Shown: piece by piece, positions 36,596 to 45,725 of the stretch | Numbering within the stretch: position 1 is the first letter of the stretch | Layout: the number at the start of each line of letters is the position of its first letter | The notes under the pieces: generated by a model | Databases searched by the model: none | What the model was told of the DNA's origin: nothing | What the model saw: the letters and a program-made list of their open reading frames with translations, nothing else | Made by a program: the position numbers and the translations under genes | Assembly (NCBI RefSeq): GCF_011089885.1 | Contig: NZ_JAANBD010000006.1 | Span: forward strand, 1 to 64,000 | Source of the DNA: Thioalkalivibrio sp. XN279 | Lineage (GTDB): Bacteria > Pseudomonadota > Gammaproteobacteria > Steroidobacterales > XN24 | Direction of reading: 5' to 3' | Length of the DNA stretch: 64,000 nucleotides

Positions 36596-37428
36596 TGAAG
36601 AACGTACTGGTTACCGGCACCTCGACCGGCATCGGCCACAGCACCGCACTCGAGCTGGCCCGCCGCGGCTGGCGCGTGTTTGCGGGCGTGCGCAAGGAGG
36701 CCGACGGCGAAGCGCTCAAGCGCGAGGCCGAAGGCGAGGTGCACATTGTGCTGCTCGACGTCGCCGACGAGGCCTCGATCGACTCTGCCACTGCTTTGCT
36801 GGCGGAGCAGACCGGCGGCGAGCTGCACGGCCTGGTGAACAACGCCGGCGTCTACCTGGGCGGGCCGCTGGAACTGATGCGCCCGGACGAGATCCGCAAG
36901 ACCCTCGACGTCAACGTCACCGGCCTGTTGCTCCTCACCCGCGCCTGCCTGCCGCTGTTGCGCGCCGCGCCGGGCCGGATAGTGAATATCAGCTCGATCT
37001 CCGGCCTCATCGCCATGCCCGGCGTGAGCGTCTACGCCGCGTCCAAGCACGCGGTGGAGGCCGTCACCGATGCCTTGCGCGTGGAGTTGCAACCCTTCGG
37101 CATCAAGGTGATCGCGGTCGAGCCCGGCGGCGTGAAGACGCCGATCTGGGACAAGGGCGCCAAGCGCGACGCGGCGGCCCGCGAGGACCGCGGCACCGCG
37201 GAGACGCGTGAGCTGTACGCGCCCCTCGTGCGGCTGCTGGAAAAGCTGAACGCCAAGCCGGGCGGCTTGCCACCCGAGGCGCTGGCGGAGGTGGTGACCG
37301 AGGCGCTGGAGTCGGCCAAGCCGAAGAACCGCTACCTGGTGGGCAAGGATGCCAAGGCGCTCAAGCTCCTCACCCGGCTGCCGGACGGCCTGCGCGACAA
37401 GACCATCGCCGCCAAGATCTGGCGCTGA
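36592..37428 (+). CDS. SDR family oxidoreductase
   Basis: This 278-aa classical SDR has TGTSTGIG at residues 8-15, NNAG at 83-86 and the catalytic Tyr148-x-x-x-Lys152 in YAASK, followed by [11 protein letters not shown]. The ATG overlaps the stop of the Calx-beta gene (ATGA), and CAAGGGG lies just upstream. The pattern is close to retinol/steroid-dehydrogenase-like SDRs of broad specificity; the substrate is not predictable. It converges on sohB. Confidence 0.87.
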   Translation: MMKNVLVTGTSTGIGHSTALELARRGWRVFAGVRKEADGEALKREAEGEVHIVLLDVADEASIDSATALLAEQTGGELHGLVNNAGVYLGGPLELMRPDEIRKTLDVNVTGLLLLTRACLPLLRAAPGRIVNISSISGLIAMPGVSVYAASKHAVEAVTDALRVELQPFGIKVIAVEPGGVKTPIWDKGAKRDAAAREDRGTAETRELYAPLVRLLEKLNAKPGGLPPEALAEVVTEALESAKPKNRYLVGKDAKALKLLTRLPDGLRDKTIAAKIWR

Positions 37429-37462
37429 AACCAGGCGCTGAGCGTGGCCGGCGGCCTGGCCG

Positions 37463-38452
37463 TCAGGCACCCCGCCGCAGCAGCGCGGCGATCCCGCCCT
37501 CTTCCATCGCCGCCGCCAGCTTGTCCATGAAGCGCTTGTGCCCGTGCCACTCGACCTTCCAGGCGTCCGCGCGCTCGACCGCCTGCAGCAGCCAGTCGTC
37601 GCTGGTGCCCACCTCGTCCACCAGCCCGAGCTCCAGCGCGCGGCTGCCGTACCAGTATTCGCCGGTCGCCACGCGCTCCATGTCCAGCTGCGGCCGGTAG
37701 CGCACCACCATCTGCCGGAACAGGGTGTGCACTTCCTCCAGCTCCTCGCGCAGCTTGTCGCGGTCCTCGTCGGTCACCTCGCCGAACATGCTGACCGTGC
37801 GCTTGAAGCGGCCGGCCTTGACCTGTTCCACGGTGATGCCGTGCTCGTCCAGCAGGCGGCGGAAGTTCGGCACCTGGGCCAGCACGCCGATGGAGCCGAT
37901 GATGGCGAACGGGGCGGCGAGAATGCGGTCAGCCACGCAGGCCATGAGGTAGCCGCCGCTGGCCGCCACCTTGTCGACTGCCGCGGTCAGGGGGATGCCG
38001 CGCTCCCGGATGCGCACCAGCTGCGACGCTGCGAGCCCGTGCTCATGCACCAGGCCCCCGGCGTTCTCCAGCCGCAGCAACACTTCGTCGCCCTCCTCCG
38101 CAACCGCGAGCACCGCGTTCACCGCCTCGCGCAGTGAGGCCGTGGCGCTGGCGCGGATGTCGCCGCGGAAGTCCAGCACGAAAACGCGCGGGCGCCGCCG
38201 TTCCTTCTCCGCCTTTGCCTCGCGCTTGCGCTCCTTGGCGAGCTTCTTGCGCTCGGGCTTGGGCAACAGGGCGTGGCGCAGGCCGTCGGCCGCCTGGCGC
38301 AGCCGCCGGTTGAGGTTGGTGACCTTCATGCCCTCCGACTCGCGCGCGCGCCGCTTCAGGTTCACCAGCGCCGCGGCGACGAACAGGACGGCCGCCGCCA
38401 GCGTGACGGTCTTGGCGAAGAAAAGTGCGTATTCCAGCAGGGCCTCGCTCAC
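37463..38452 (-). CDS. sohB: SohB-type signal-peptide-peptidase-like protease (S49)
   Basis: This 329-aa protein has an N-terminal transmembrane helix (about 10-32), a charged linker very rich in Lys/Glu/Arg (65-88), and an S49 protease domain. The candidate nucleophile is Ser165 in AASGGYLMA and the partner Lys217 in AGRFKRT. Length and the SohB_N-like start fit SohB rather than SppA. The start is GTG 38452. It acts in the periplasm, anchored to the inner membrane, in degrading signal peptides or membrane-protein fragments. Confidence 0.9.
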   Translation of the reverse strand: MSEALLEYALFFAKTVTLAAAVLFVAAALVNLKRRARESEGMKVTNLNRRLRQAADGLRHALLPKPERKKLAKERKREAKAEKERRRPRVFVLDFRGDIRASATASLREAVNAVLAVAEEGDEVLLRLENAGGLVHEHGLAASQLVRIRERGIPLTAAVDKVAASGGYLMACVADRILAAPFAIIGSIGVLAQVPNFRRLLDEHGITVEQVKAGRFKRTVSMFGEVTDEDRDKLREELEEVHTLFRQMVVRYRPQLDMERVATGEYWYGSRALELGLVDEVGTSDDWLLQAVERADAWKVEWHGHKRFMDKLAAAMEEGGIAALLRRGA

Positions 38453-38528
38453 GGGGTGCTCTCTTCCGGCGACTTGAGTTGGGCGCTATGGTAGCGCAGC
38501 CCGAACAGCCACCGCCGAGGGCTTTTGC

Positions 38529-40895
38529 TCAGCGCGGCCCGAGGTGCGGCGCGCGATCGTCCTCGGGGGCAAGACGGGGGGCGCCCGCGGAGCCCGCCGC
38601 GCGCGCCATCTCCATGAGCACGGCCTCGGGATCGGGCATGCGGCCCGGGACTGCGAGCCAGGCGCGCTCGCGCTCGCGCACCGCTTCCTGATCGGCGAGG
38701 TAGGCTTGCACTGCAGGGGTGTCCGGGTCCGACAAGAAAAACAGGTCCACCTCGGTCCAGAACCAGTTGTCTACGGCGTAGCGGCCTCGATCGAGTAGCT
38801 GCAGCTGTGCGATGGCGTCGGCCGGTCGCCCGAGCACCCAGAACAGCACCGTGCGCCCCTGCGCGACCCACTCTGGGGGCAGGCGATCCGCCTGGCGTTC
38901 GAGTTCCGCCAGGATCTCCTCCGCCCGCACCATCGCCGCTGCATTCCCGACCCGTCGACGCAGGACAGGCAGGGCCTGGAGCTTCGCAAAAAACGCCTCC
39001 GAGTCCATCGGTTCATCCGGAACGGGCGGGTCGAGTGCCGCCGGGAACTCCGCCAGCACGCGCGCAATCACGCGCTCGTGTCGTCCCGCCGACGTCTCGT
39101 GCGTGACGAACATCGACTCGAAGATGTACTTGGATCCCCATCGCGCGGGCAGCTCCGCATCGAGGGCCGCTTCCGCCAGGGCGGCCGCCTCCGCCCGTTC
39201 GCCGCGCCGCCAGTGCCACATGGCGCGAAACATTCGTGTGGTGGTCGCGTCCGGCGCCATTCGTTCCCCTGCCCCGATCCAGGGCAGCGCGGCCTCGGTC
39301 ATGCCCAGCTCGAGTAACAGGCGAGCCACCTGCAACGGTCCCTCGTGATCGAGCGGGTCCAGCGGCAGCTTGTTCGCCTGCAGCACGATCGCCTCGCCGA
39401 TGCGGCCCTGCTCGGCGCGCAACAAGGCCAAGGCGGAAGGCGGCCGGGGGTTCTCGGGATCCAGCTCCATGGCGGCTTCGAAGCGGGCCCCTGCCTCCGC
39501 CAGTTGGCCCACGAAGCGATAGTGACTGCCGACCAGCAGGTGCGCCCGGGCCGACAGCGGATCGCGCTCCAGCGCGGCCAGCAGGATTGTCAGCGCCTCC
39601 TCGTGTCGCCCGCGGGTGCGCAGGAGCCCGGACAGCATCTCGCTCGCCTCCGGCTGGCCCGGCTCCAGCGCGAGCGCGCGCCGGTACGACCGCTCGGCCC
39701 GCTCCATGCGTGCCGCCCACGAGATCTCGTCCTCGTCATCCATGGCCAGCACGCCGTCCAGCGTCCAGGCCAGCGCCTGGTCCGGATCGAGTGCCAGCGC
39801 CCGGGCCACGCCCTCCCTGATCTGCTCGAGCGCATCCGGCCACGGGACGATGCCCCAGGCGGCACGCCGGCGCCAGGTCTCCGCCAGCGCCGCATGAGCC
39901 GCCGCGAACTCCGGGTCCAGTGCAAGGGCTTCGCGGAAGGCAGCGTCGGCCCGCTCGTACGCGGCGTACCCAGTGCTGCGCAGCGCCTGCTTGCCGCGCA
40001 AGTAGGCGGTGTAAGCCGCCAGATCGCCGGTCGGGGGCCGGGCCACTGCGGGCATGGCCTCGCCCAAGAGCTGCACGCGCAGTGCGAGCGCCACCTCGGC
40101 GGCGATGTCGTCCTGGATCGCGAAGATGTCCGTCAGCTGCCGGTCGTAGGTCTGGCTCCAGAGGTGGAAGCCGTCCGTGGGATTGATCAGCTGCGCAGTG
40201 ATCCGCACGCGGTCGCCGGCGCGCCGCACGCTTCCCTCGAGGAGATGGCCGACCTTCAGCTGCCGGGCGATCTCCGCCATGTCGCCCACCTGGCCCTTGA
40301 AGCGGAACGACGAGGTGCGCGCCGCCACCCGCAGGCCCTCCACCTGCGCGAGCGCGTTCAAGAGTTCTTCGGTCAGGCCGTCCGAGAAATACTCGTTCTC
40401 CGGATCGCCCGACATGTTGACGAAAGGCAGCACGGCGACCGAGCGCGGCTCAGCCTGTGCAGGGGTCACGCTCTCCGGTGCCGGCGTGGCTTCGCGGGGC
40501 GTGTCGCTGGATGCTGCAACGGGAGGCTGCGGCGCGCGGGGGATAACCCAGCGGTCCACCGCCAGTGCCACCAGCGCCAGGCCGAGCAGCACGACGATCG
40601 CAGCATCCAGGCGCCGCGGGACCTGCGGCATCGCCCGCGCCGCGTCTGCCCCGAATTCCGCGTTCGGTCGCTCGCGGCGCAAGCCTTCCGGAGTCAGCTC
40701 GAAGACCCAGGCGAAGATCAGCGCCAGGGGAAGACCGAGCAGCAGGAGGCCGAATACCAGCCGCAGCGACCAGTCGGGCACCCCAATGAGGCCGAAGAGC
40801 ACGTCCGCCACCTGCAGCAGGAGCCAGGCGGCCACGCAGTACAGCAGCCCGACCCGGATAACGTTGCGGCGCTTGAGTTCGGCGATGAGACCCAC
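38529..40895 (-). CDS. TolB-like/TPR membrane protein
   Basis: This 788-aa protein starts with the ELKRRNVIRVGLLY motif and two transmembrane helices (about 14-36 and 42-64), with a third near 97-115. A TolB-amino-terminal-like domain follows (SVAVLPFVNMSGDPENEYFSDGL, residues about 150-270), and the rest is TPR-type helical repeats. The same N-terminal module is often fused to adenylate cyclase or wHTH output domains; here only TPRs follow. A GTG start at 40895 has AGGGG upstream. Likely a signalling scaffold at the inner membrane; partner unknown. Confidence 0.82.
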   Translation of the reverse strand: MGLIAELKRRNVIRVGLLYCVAAWLLLQVADVLFGLIGVPDWSLRLVFGLLLLGLPLALIFAWVFELTPEGLRRERPNAEFGADAARAMPQVPRRLDAAIVVLLGLALVALAVDRWVIPRAPQPPVAASSDTPREATPAPESVTPAQAEPRSVAVLPFVNMSGDPENEYFSDGLTEELLNALAQVEGLRVAARTSSFRFKGQVGDMAEIARQLKVGHLLEGSVRRAGDRVRITAQLINPTDGFHLWSQTYDRQLTDIFAIQDDIAAEVALALRVQLLGEAMPAVARPPTGDLAAYTAYLRGKQALRSTGYAAYERADAAFREALALDPEFAAAHAALAETWRRRAAWGIVPWPDALEQIREGVARALALDPDQALAWTLDGVLAMDDEDEISWAARMERAERSYRRALALEPGQPEASEMLSGLLRTRGRHEEALTILLAALERDPLSARAHLLVGSHYRFVGQLAEAGARFEAAMELDPENPRPPSALALLRAEQGRIGEAIVLQANKLPLDPLDHEGPLQVARLLLELGMTEAALPWIGAGERMAPDATTTRMFRAMWHWRRGERAEAAALAEAALDAELPARWGSKYIFESMFVTHETSAGRHERVIARVLAEFPAALDPPVPDEPMDSEAFFAKLQALPVLRRRVGNAAAMVRAEEILAELERQADRLPPEWVAQGRTVLFWVLGRPADAIAQLQLLDRGRYAVDNWFWTEVDLFFLSDPDTPAVQAYLADQEAVRERERAWLAVPGRMPDPEAVLMEMARAAGSAGAPRLAPEDDRAPHLGPR

Positions 40896-40999
40896 GGCTG
40901 CCCCTCTATATTCCTACGCAAGGGTGGAGAAATGATCGCGCCCGCGCAATAGTTGCACAGCTTCGGCACCACCGTTTCCGACGCAGACGAGAACAATCC

Positions 41000-42022
41000 A
41001 TGGACATCGTGTTCAGCCCCGACCATCACCTGCAGCACGGCCGCGCCGAACTGACCGACGGCCGGCTGGTACCCGTGTACGAGCACCCGGGACGCCTCGA
41101 CGCCGTCCTCGCGACGCTGGCCCGGCGCGGCTTCGCGACGCCGCTGCCGCCACAGGACCGCGGGCTGGACCCCATCACCGCAGTGCATGACCCGGCCTAC
41201 GTCGCCTTCCTGCAATGCGCCTGGGATGAATGGGTGGCTGCGCACGGAGCGGGAGGGGACGCACTCCCGCTGAGCTGGCGCGCGCCGGGCATGCGCGAGG
41301 ACCGCGAGCCCGAGCGCATCGACGGGCGGCTCGGCTACTGGTCGTTTGACGCGGGTACGCCGATCACTTCGGGGACCTGGCGCGCCGCGTACTCAGCAGC
41401 GCAGGCCGCGGACACGGCCCGGGCGCGGGTCAGCGCCGGCAGTCGCGCCGCCTTCGCCCTGACGCGCCCGCCCGGCCACCACGCCGGCTCGCGCTTCTTC
41501 GGCGGCTACTGCTTCCTCAATGGCGCGGCGATCGCCGCACAGGGCTTCCGCGACGCCGGGATCGAGCGCGTGGCCGTGCTCGACGTGGACTACCACCACG
41601 GCAACGGCACGCAGCAGATCTTCGCCGGCCGGCCGGATGTGTTCACGGTCTCGCTGCATGCCGACCCGAGCTTTTGTTTCCCCTTCTTCCTCGGCCATGC
41701 GGACGAGACCGAGGGCGGCACGCATCTCAATATCCCGCTACCCAAGGGAACCGACTGGGCCGGTTATGCGCCGGCGCTGGAAACTGCGCTGGCGCGGATC
41801 GAGGCACAGGATCCGGGCGCGCTGGTGGTCTCGCTCGGCGTGGACACCTGGGACGGCGACCCGATCTCCAGCTTCAAGCTGCAGACCGGAGACTACCGCC
41901 GCATGGGCCAGCGCATCGGTGCGCTCGGCCTGCCGACGGTGATCGTCATGGAAGGCGGTTACGCGGTCGAATCGATCGGCGACAACGTGGCGGAGTTTCT
42001 CGAAGGTTTCGCCTCCGCCTGA
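41000..42022 (+). CDS. Acetylpolyamine amidohydrolase / class II histone deacetylase family
   Basis: This 340-aa Zn hydrolase has TRPPGHHA (His160/His161), DVDYHHGNGTQQIF (metal ligands Asp197 and His199) and GVDTWDGDP (third metal acid). The stretch GRLGYWSFDAGTPITSGTW upstream of the active site is characteristic of acetylpolyamine amidohydrolases, so removal of acetyl groups from polyamines or similar small substrates is more likely than from proteins. It is divergent from the TolB/TPR gene with 104 bases between starts. Confidence 0.87.
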   Translation: MDIVFSPDHHLQHGRAELTDGRLVPVYEHPGRLDAVLATLARRGFATPLPPQDRGLDPITAVHDPAYVAFLQCAWDEWVAAHGAGGDALPLSWRAPGMREDREPERIDGRLGYWSFDAGTPITSGTWRAAYSAAQAADTARARVSAGSRAAFALTRPPGHHAGSRFFGGYCFLNGAAIAAQGFRDAGIERVAVLDVDYHHGNGTQQIFAGRPDVFTVSLHADPSFCFPFFLGHADETEGGTHLNIPLPKGTDWAGYAPALETALARIEAQDPGALVVSLGVDTWDGDPISSFKLQTGDYRRMGQRIGALGLPTVIVMEGGYAVESIGDNVAEFLEGFASA

Positions 42023-42270
42023 TCCTGGTCGCGATGCGCCGCGCGCTCCGACAAGCACAGGATGCGGAGCGGCAGTGACTTACAACCCGTCGACACCGCG
42101 TGGCTCGGCGTCGGCCGCCAGGGCCTGGCGCGCGCCTCACTGCGCGCGATATTGCAACTGAGCTGCTGGATCCTGTTCATGGCATCTCTCCTCTGCTTTT
42201 CCCTTCCCTTACTTGGAGAGATGCGGCAGCTCGTCATCGCGTCGCATGGCCTCGCGGCCGGACCTGTTAT
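42023..42270. other. Non-coding gap after the amidohydrolase gene
   Basis: This 248-base spacer separates the amidohydrolase stop from the stop of the convergent radical SAM gene. A minus-strand frame with a GGAGAG-preceded ATG near 42180 runs back into the amidohydrolase gene but has no recognisable composition. I see no RNA gene or clear terminator. Confidence 0.4.
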
Positions 42271-43335
42271 TCAAAAAAGCTCGCCCTGGCCGTCCGGCGC
42301 GCGGAACAGGTCTTCACGCAGGCCAAAACCCTCGCCCTGGTTCAGCCCGTGGCGCCGCACCGCCACCTTGAAGCGCCGGGCGATCAGGTCGGCGAACACG
42401 CCCTCGCCGCGCAGCCGCACGCCGAACCGGCTGTCGTTGTCGCGCCCACCGCGCATCTGCTGTACCAAGCTCATGACGTGACTCGCCCGCTCAGGCAGGT
42501 GCTCGTCCAGCCACTCCCGGAACAGCGGCGCCACCTCGTGCGGCAGCCGCAACAGGGCGTAGCTTGCACGCGTGGCGCCGGCCGCCGCGGCCTGCGCCAG
42601 GATCTCCTCGAGGTGGATGTCGGTCACGGCGGGGATCACCGGCGAGACCAGCACCCCGACGGGCACGCCGGCCGCCGCCAGGGTCGCGATGGCGCGCAGC
42701 CTCCGCGCCGGCGCGGAGGCCCGCGGCTCGAGCTTTGCCGACAGCCGGTTGTCCAGGCTGGTGACCGACACCAGCACGGCCACCAGCCCGTCGCGCGCCA
42801 TGGCGGTAAGCAGGTCGAGGTCGCGCTCCACCATGGCGCTCTTGGTGATGATGGTGCAGGAATGGCGCGCCTCGGCCAGCACCTCGAGCAGCTCGCGCGT
42901 CACCCGGTAGCGCTTGTCGATCGGCTGGTAGGGATCCGTGTTGGCGCCGAGGTTGATCGGCGTCGGCCGGTAGCCGCGCTTCGACAGCGTGGCGCGCAGC
43001 AGCTCGGCGGCATTCGTCTTGGCGTAGAGCTTGGTCTCGAAATCCAGCCCGGGCGAGAGGTCGATGAAGGCGTGGCTGGGCCGCGCATAGCAGTACACGC
43101 ACCCGTGCTCGCAGCCGCGGTAGGGGTTGATGGAAGCGTCGAAGGGGATGTCGGGCGACTGGTTGCGCGAGACGATGCTGCGCGCCCGCTCCTCCGTCAC
43201 CGTCGTCGCCGGGCGCCCCGGCGCATCCTCGGGGTCCGGGAACCAGCCATCCTCGACCGCTTCGCGCGCCACCTGCTCGAACCGTCCCTGGGGATTCGAG
43301 ACTGCGCCGCGGCCTTTAAAGGCACCGCGACCCAT
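42271..43335 (-). CDS. PA0069-type radical SAM protein (SplB-like)
   Basis: This 354-aa protein has the 4Fe-4S/SAM motif CEHGCVYCYARPSH, preceded by NPYRGC, and the NLGANTDPYQPIDK and VSVTSLDNRLSAKLEPRA segments of the PA0069/spore-photolyase-like radical SAM group. ATG 43335 is preferred because AAGGGGAA lies just upstream and family proteins start close to the KGRGA motif; ATG 43359 would add 8 residues. Function is unproven: family members are called radical SAM repair-like or rRNA-related proteins only by homology. A 96-bp palindromic element lies between it and lipA. Confidence 0.85.
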   Translation of the reverse strand: MGRGAFKGRGAVSNPQGRFEQVAREAVEDGWFPDPEDAPGRPATTVTEERARSIVSRNQSPDIPFDASINPYRGCEHGCVYCYARPSHAFIDLSPGLDFETKLYAKTNAAELLRATLSKRGYRPTPINLGANTDPYQPIDKRYRVTRELLEVLAEARHSCTIITKSAMVERDLDLLTAMARDGLVAVLVSVTSLDNRLSAKLEPRASAPARRLRAIATLAAAGVPVGVLVSPVIPAVTDIHLEEILAQAAAAGATRASYALLRLPHEVAPLFREWLDEHLPERASHVMSLVQQMRGGRDNDSRFGVRLRGEGVFADLIARRFKVAVRRHGLNQGEGFGLREDLFRAPDGQGELF

Positions 43336-43383
43336 CGAGTTCCCCTTCGGCTCAGACATGGCGGGGTGTCTCGGGCCGCGCGA

Positions 43384-43479
43384 CGCAGAATGGGCGTTTT
43401 CGGGGCGCTCGCGCACAGGACGTGCGCGAGCGAGCGTACAGGGACGTATTCACAGCGTCCCCGAAAACGCTCATCTGCG
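43384..43479. repeat. 96-bp palindromic element with inner hairpins
   Basis: The outer arms GCGTTTTCGGGG (43394-43405) and CCCCGAAAACGC (43459-43470) match perfectly and extend imperfectly to CGCAGA/TCTGCG. Inside is a perfect 11-bp hairpin, CGCTCGCGCAC with GTGCGCGAGCG around AGGAC (43406-43432), and a 6-bp hairpin, GGGACG with CGTCCC (43441-43461). It lies 20 bases after the lipA stop and before the radical SAM start. It may act as a lipA terminator or be a dispersed intergenic element. Confidence 0.7.
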
Positions 43480-43499
43480 GCGCGTGGCCCCAGCCACCG

Positions 43500-44504
43500 T
43501 CACAACCCGACGTTGTTCTGCTCGAACACCCGGTCGGCGCGATAGCTGGAGCGGACCAGCGGGCCGGACACCACCTCGAGGAAGCCCATCTCCAGCCCAA
43601 TGCGGCGGTACTCGGCGAACTCCTCCGGCGTGACGAAGCGCTCCACCGGGAGGTGGTTGGCGGTCGGCCGCAGGTACTGGCCGAAGGTCACGATATCCAC
43701 GTTGCGCGCCTTGAGGTCCTCGAGCGTCTCGAGGATCTCGGCCTCGGTCTCCCCGAGGCCGAGCATCAGGCTGGTCTTGGTCAGCACTTCGGGCCGGTGG
43801 CGCTTGGCGTGCTCCAGCACGTCGAGGGTCTGCTCGTAGCCGGCGCGCGGGTCGCGCACCGGGTGGGTCAGCCGCCGCACCGTCTCGAGGTTCTGGGCGT
43901 AGACCTCGAGGCCGGAGTCCACCACCGTCTCGATCGCGGCCAGGTCGCCGCGGAAGTCCGGCGTCAGTGCCTCGACGGCCGTGTCCGGATTGAGCGCCTT
44001 GATCTCCCGCACGCAGGCGGCGTAGTGCGCCGCGCCGCCGTCGTCGAGGTCGTCGCGATCAACGCTGGTGATGACCACGTAACGCAGCCCCATCAGCTGC
44101 ACCGAGCGCGCCGAGTTGGCCGGCTCCTCGGCATCCAGCCAGCCGCGCGGGTTGCCGGTGTCCACCGCGCAGAACCGGCAGGCGCGGGTGCAGACCGAGC
44201 CCATGATCATCAGCGTCGCGGTGCCGTTGTTCCAGCACTCGCCGATGTTCGGGCACATCGATTCCTCGCACACCGTGGCGAGGCGGTGCTCGCGCACGTT
44301 CTGCTTCACCTTGGCGAAGCGCTCGCCGCTCGGCATCTTGGCCCGCAGCCACGGCGGCTTGCGCCCGTGCGGCGCGGCCTCGGCGCGCGGGTTCTGCTTC
44401 ACGCCGTTCTTGATCGCGGCAAAGCCCTGCTCGGTGCGGAACTTGGTCCCGCTGGGCACGCGGGCCGGCTGCACGATGGGGATGCCTTTGAAGTTGGTGT
44501 CCAT
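43500..44504 (-). CDS. lipA: Lipoyl synthase
   Basis: This 334-aa radical SAM enzyme inserts two sulfurs into octanoyl groups on lipoyl-dependent proteins. The auxiliary cluster motif [12 protein letters not shown] and the radical SAM motif CTRACRFC are both present, followed by [10 protein letters not shown] and the C-terminal RSSYRAD end typical of LipA. ATG 44504 gives family length; the open frame to 45434 lies over the iron transporter gene and is not coding. No lipB is adjacent in the window. It is divergent from the Fur-regulated iron transport operon. Confidence 0.95.
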   Translation of the reverse strand: MDTNFKGIPIVQPARVPSGTKFRTEQGFAAIKNGVKQNPRAEAAPHGRKPPWLRAKMPSGERFAKVKQNVREHRLATVCEESMCPNIGECWNNGTATLMIMGSVCTRACRFCAVDTGNPRGWLDAEEPANSARSVQLMGLRYVVITSVDRDDLDDGGAAHYAACVREIKALNPDTAVEALTPDFRGDLAAIETVVDSGLEVYAQNLETVRRLTHPVRDPRAGYEQTLDVLEHAKRHRPEVLTKTSLMLGLGETEAEILETLEDLKARNVDIVTFGQYLRPTANHLPVERFVTPEEFAEYRRIGLEMGFLEVVSGPLVRSSYRADRVFEQNNVGL

Positions 44505-44550
44505 GGCGCGCAATTCTCGCACGCGCCAGCCGGGACGGGGAGCCAGCTGC

Positions 44551-44579
44551 TTGTTAATGCGAACGATTCGCATTATTCT
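44551..44579 (+). promoter_or_regulatory. Promoter with overlapping Fur box upstream of iron transporter
   Basis: TAATGCGAA and TTCGCATTA form perfect 9-bp arms around CGA (44555-44575), matching the inverted-repeat form of Fur operators. It sits between TTGTTA (44551-44556) and TATTCT (44574-44579), which are 17 bases apart and read as -35 and -10 elements. Fur with iron would block this promoter. The lipA start is only 46 bases away on the other strand, so some effect on lipA is possible. Confidence 0.8.
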
Positions 44580-44615
44580 GTTGAGCCCTGTCACCCGAGA
44601 CTTGCAGGAGTCGTC

Positions 44616-45698
44616 ATGCCCCCCCGTTTCCAGAATCTCCTCGCCCCCGTCCTCGCGATCATGCTGGCGGCGCTGGCGCTGTACGGCTGCAGCCGGGAGA
44701 ACACCCCCGAGCCCCAGGCCCAGGCCGATGCCAGGCCCGACGGCGGCGTGATCAACATCTATTCCGCGCGCCATTACCAGAGCGACGACGACCTGTACCA
44801 GGCTTTCACCGATGCCACCGGTATCCGCGTACAGCGCATCGAAGGCAAGGACGACGCGCTGATCGAGCGCATCCTGCAGGAAGGCAGCGCCTCGCCCGCC
44901 GACATCCTGTTCACGGTGGACGCCGGCCGCCTGTGGCGCGCCGAGGAAGCCGGCGTGTTCCAGGCCGTCTCCTCGCCTGTTCTCGAGCAGCGCGTCCCGG
45001 CCCAGCTGCGGCATCCCGAGGGCAAGTGGTTCGGCTTCTCCACCCGCGCCCGGATCATCTTCTACGACAAGACCCGCGTCGAGCCGGGCGCCATCACCCG
45101 CTACGAGGACCTGGCCGACCCGCGCTGGCAGGGTGAGCTCTGCATCCGTTCCGGCGGCAACATCTACAACCTGTCGCTGATGGCCTCGCTGATCGAGGCG
45201 CACGGGCTGGAGGCTGCCGAGGCTTGGGCCCGCGGCGTGGTCGCCAACTTCGCGCGCGACCCGCAGGGCGGCGACACCGACCAGATCCGCGCCGTGGCCG
45301 CCGGCGAGTGCGGCATCGCGCTGGCCAACACCTACTACTTCGCCCGGCTGATGACCTCGGACGACCCGGCGGACCAGGCGGTGGTCGAAAAAGTGGGCTG
45401 GGTGTTCCCGAACCAGGAAGACCGCGGCACGCATGTCAACATCTCCGGCGCCGGCATCGTCGCCAACGCGCCGAACGCCGCCGGGGCGCTGAAGTTCCTC
45501 GAGTTCCTCGCCTCCCCCGAGGCGCAGACGCGCTTCGCGCAGGGCAACAACGAGTACCCGGTGGTGCCCGGCGCGGCGCTGGACAACCCCGCGCTGGAGA
45601 CGCTCGGCGAGTTCAAGGCCGACCCGATCGACGCCACGCTGTACGGCATCAACCAGGCCGAGGCGCAGCGCGCGCTCGACCGCGCCGGCTGGAAATAA
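44616..45698 (+). CDS. Fe(3+) ABC transporter substrate-binding lipoprotein (FbpA/FutA-like)
   Basis: This 360-aa protein has a lipoprotein signal with lipobox LYGC (Cys25) and an [17 protein letters not shown] start as in ferric-iron-binding proteins. The NTYYFARL motif holds the adjacent Tyr pair that binds Fe(3+). CAGGAG lies just before ATG 44616. The upstream Fur box supports induction by iron limitation. It is followed by the permease gene after 27 bases. The lipid anchor, unusual for the soluble FbpA of many proteobacteria, would tether it to a membrane. Confidence 0.9.
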   Translation: MPPRFQNLLAPVLAIMLAALALYGCSRENTPEPQAQADARPDGGVINIYSARHYQSDDDLYQAFTDATGIRVQRIEGKDDALIERILQEGSASPADILFTVDAGRLWRAEEAGVFQAVSSPVLEQRVPAQLRHPEGKWFGFSTRARIIFYDKTRVEPGAITRYEDLADPRWQGELCIRSGGNIYNLSLMASLIEAHGLEAAEAWARGVVANFARDPQGGDTDQIRAVAAGECGIALANTYYFARLMTSDDPADQAVVEKVGWVFPNQEDRGTHVNISGAGIVANAPNAAGALKFLEFLASPEAQTRFAQGNNEYPVVPGAALDNPALETLGEFKADPIDATLYGINQAEAQRALDRAGWK

Positions 45699-45725
45699 GC
45701 GGCTTCGTGCGCGGATTCATGCGCG

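Noticed and set aside
42062-42481. Plus-strand 139-codon frame after the amidohydrolase gene
   Set aside because: It has one hydrophobic stretch but its second half is antisense to the radical SAM gene and no ribosome-binding site is clear.
43422-44615. Upstream part of the frame that ends in the iron-binding protein
   Set aside because: It is antisense to lipA. The true start is ATG 44616 with CAGGAG upstream.
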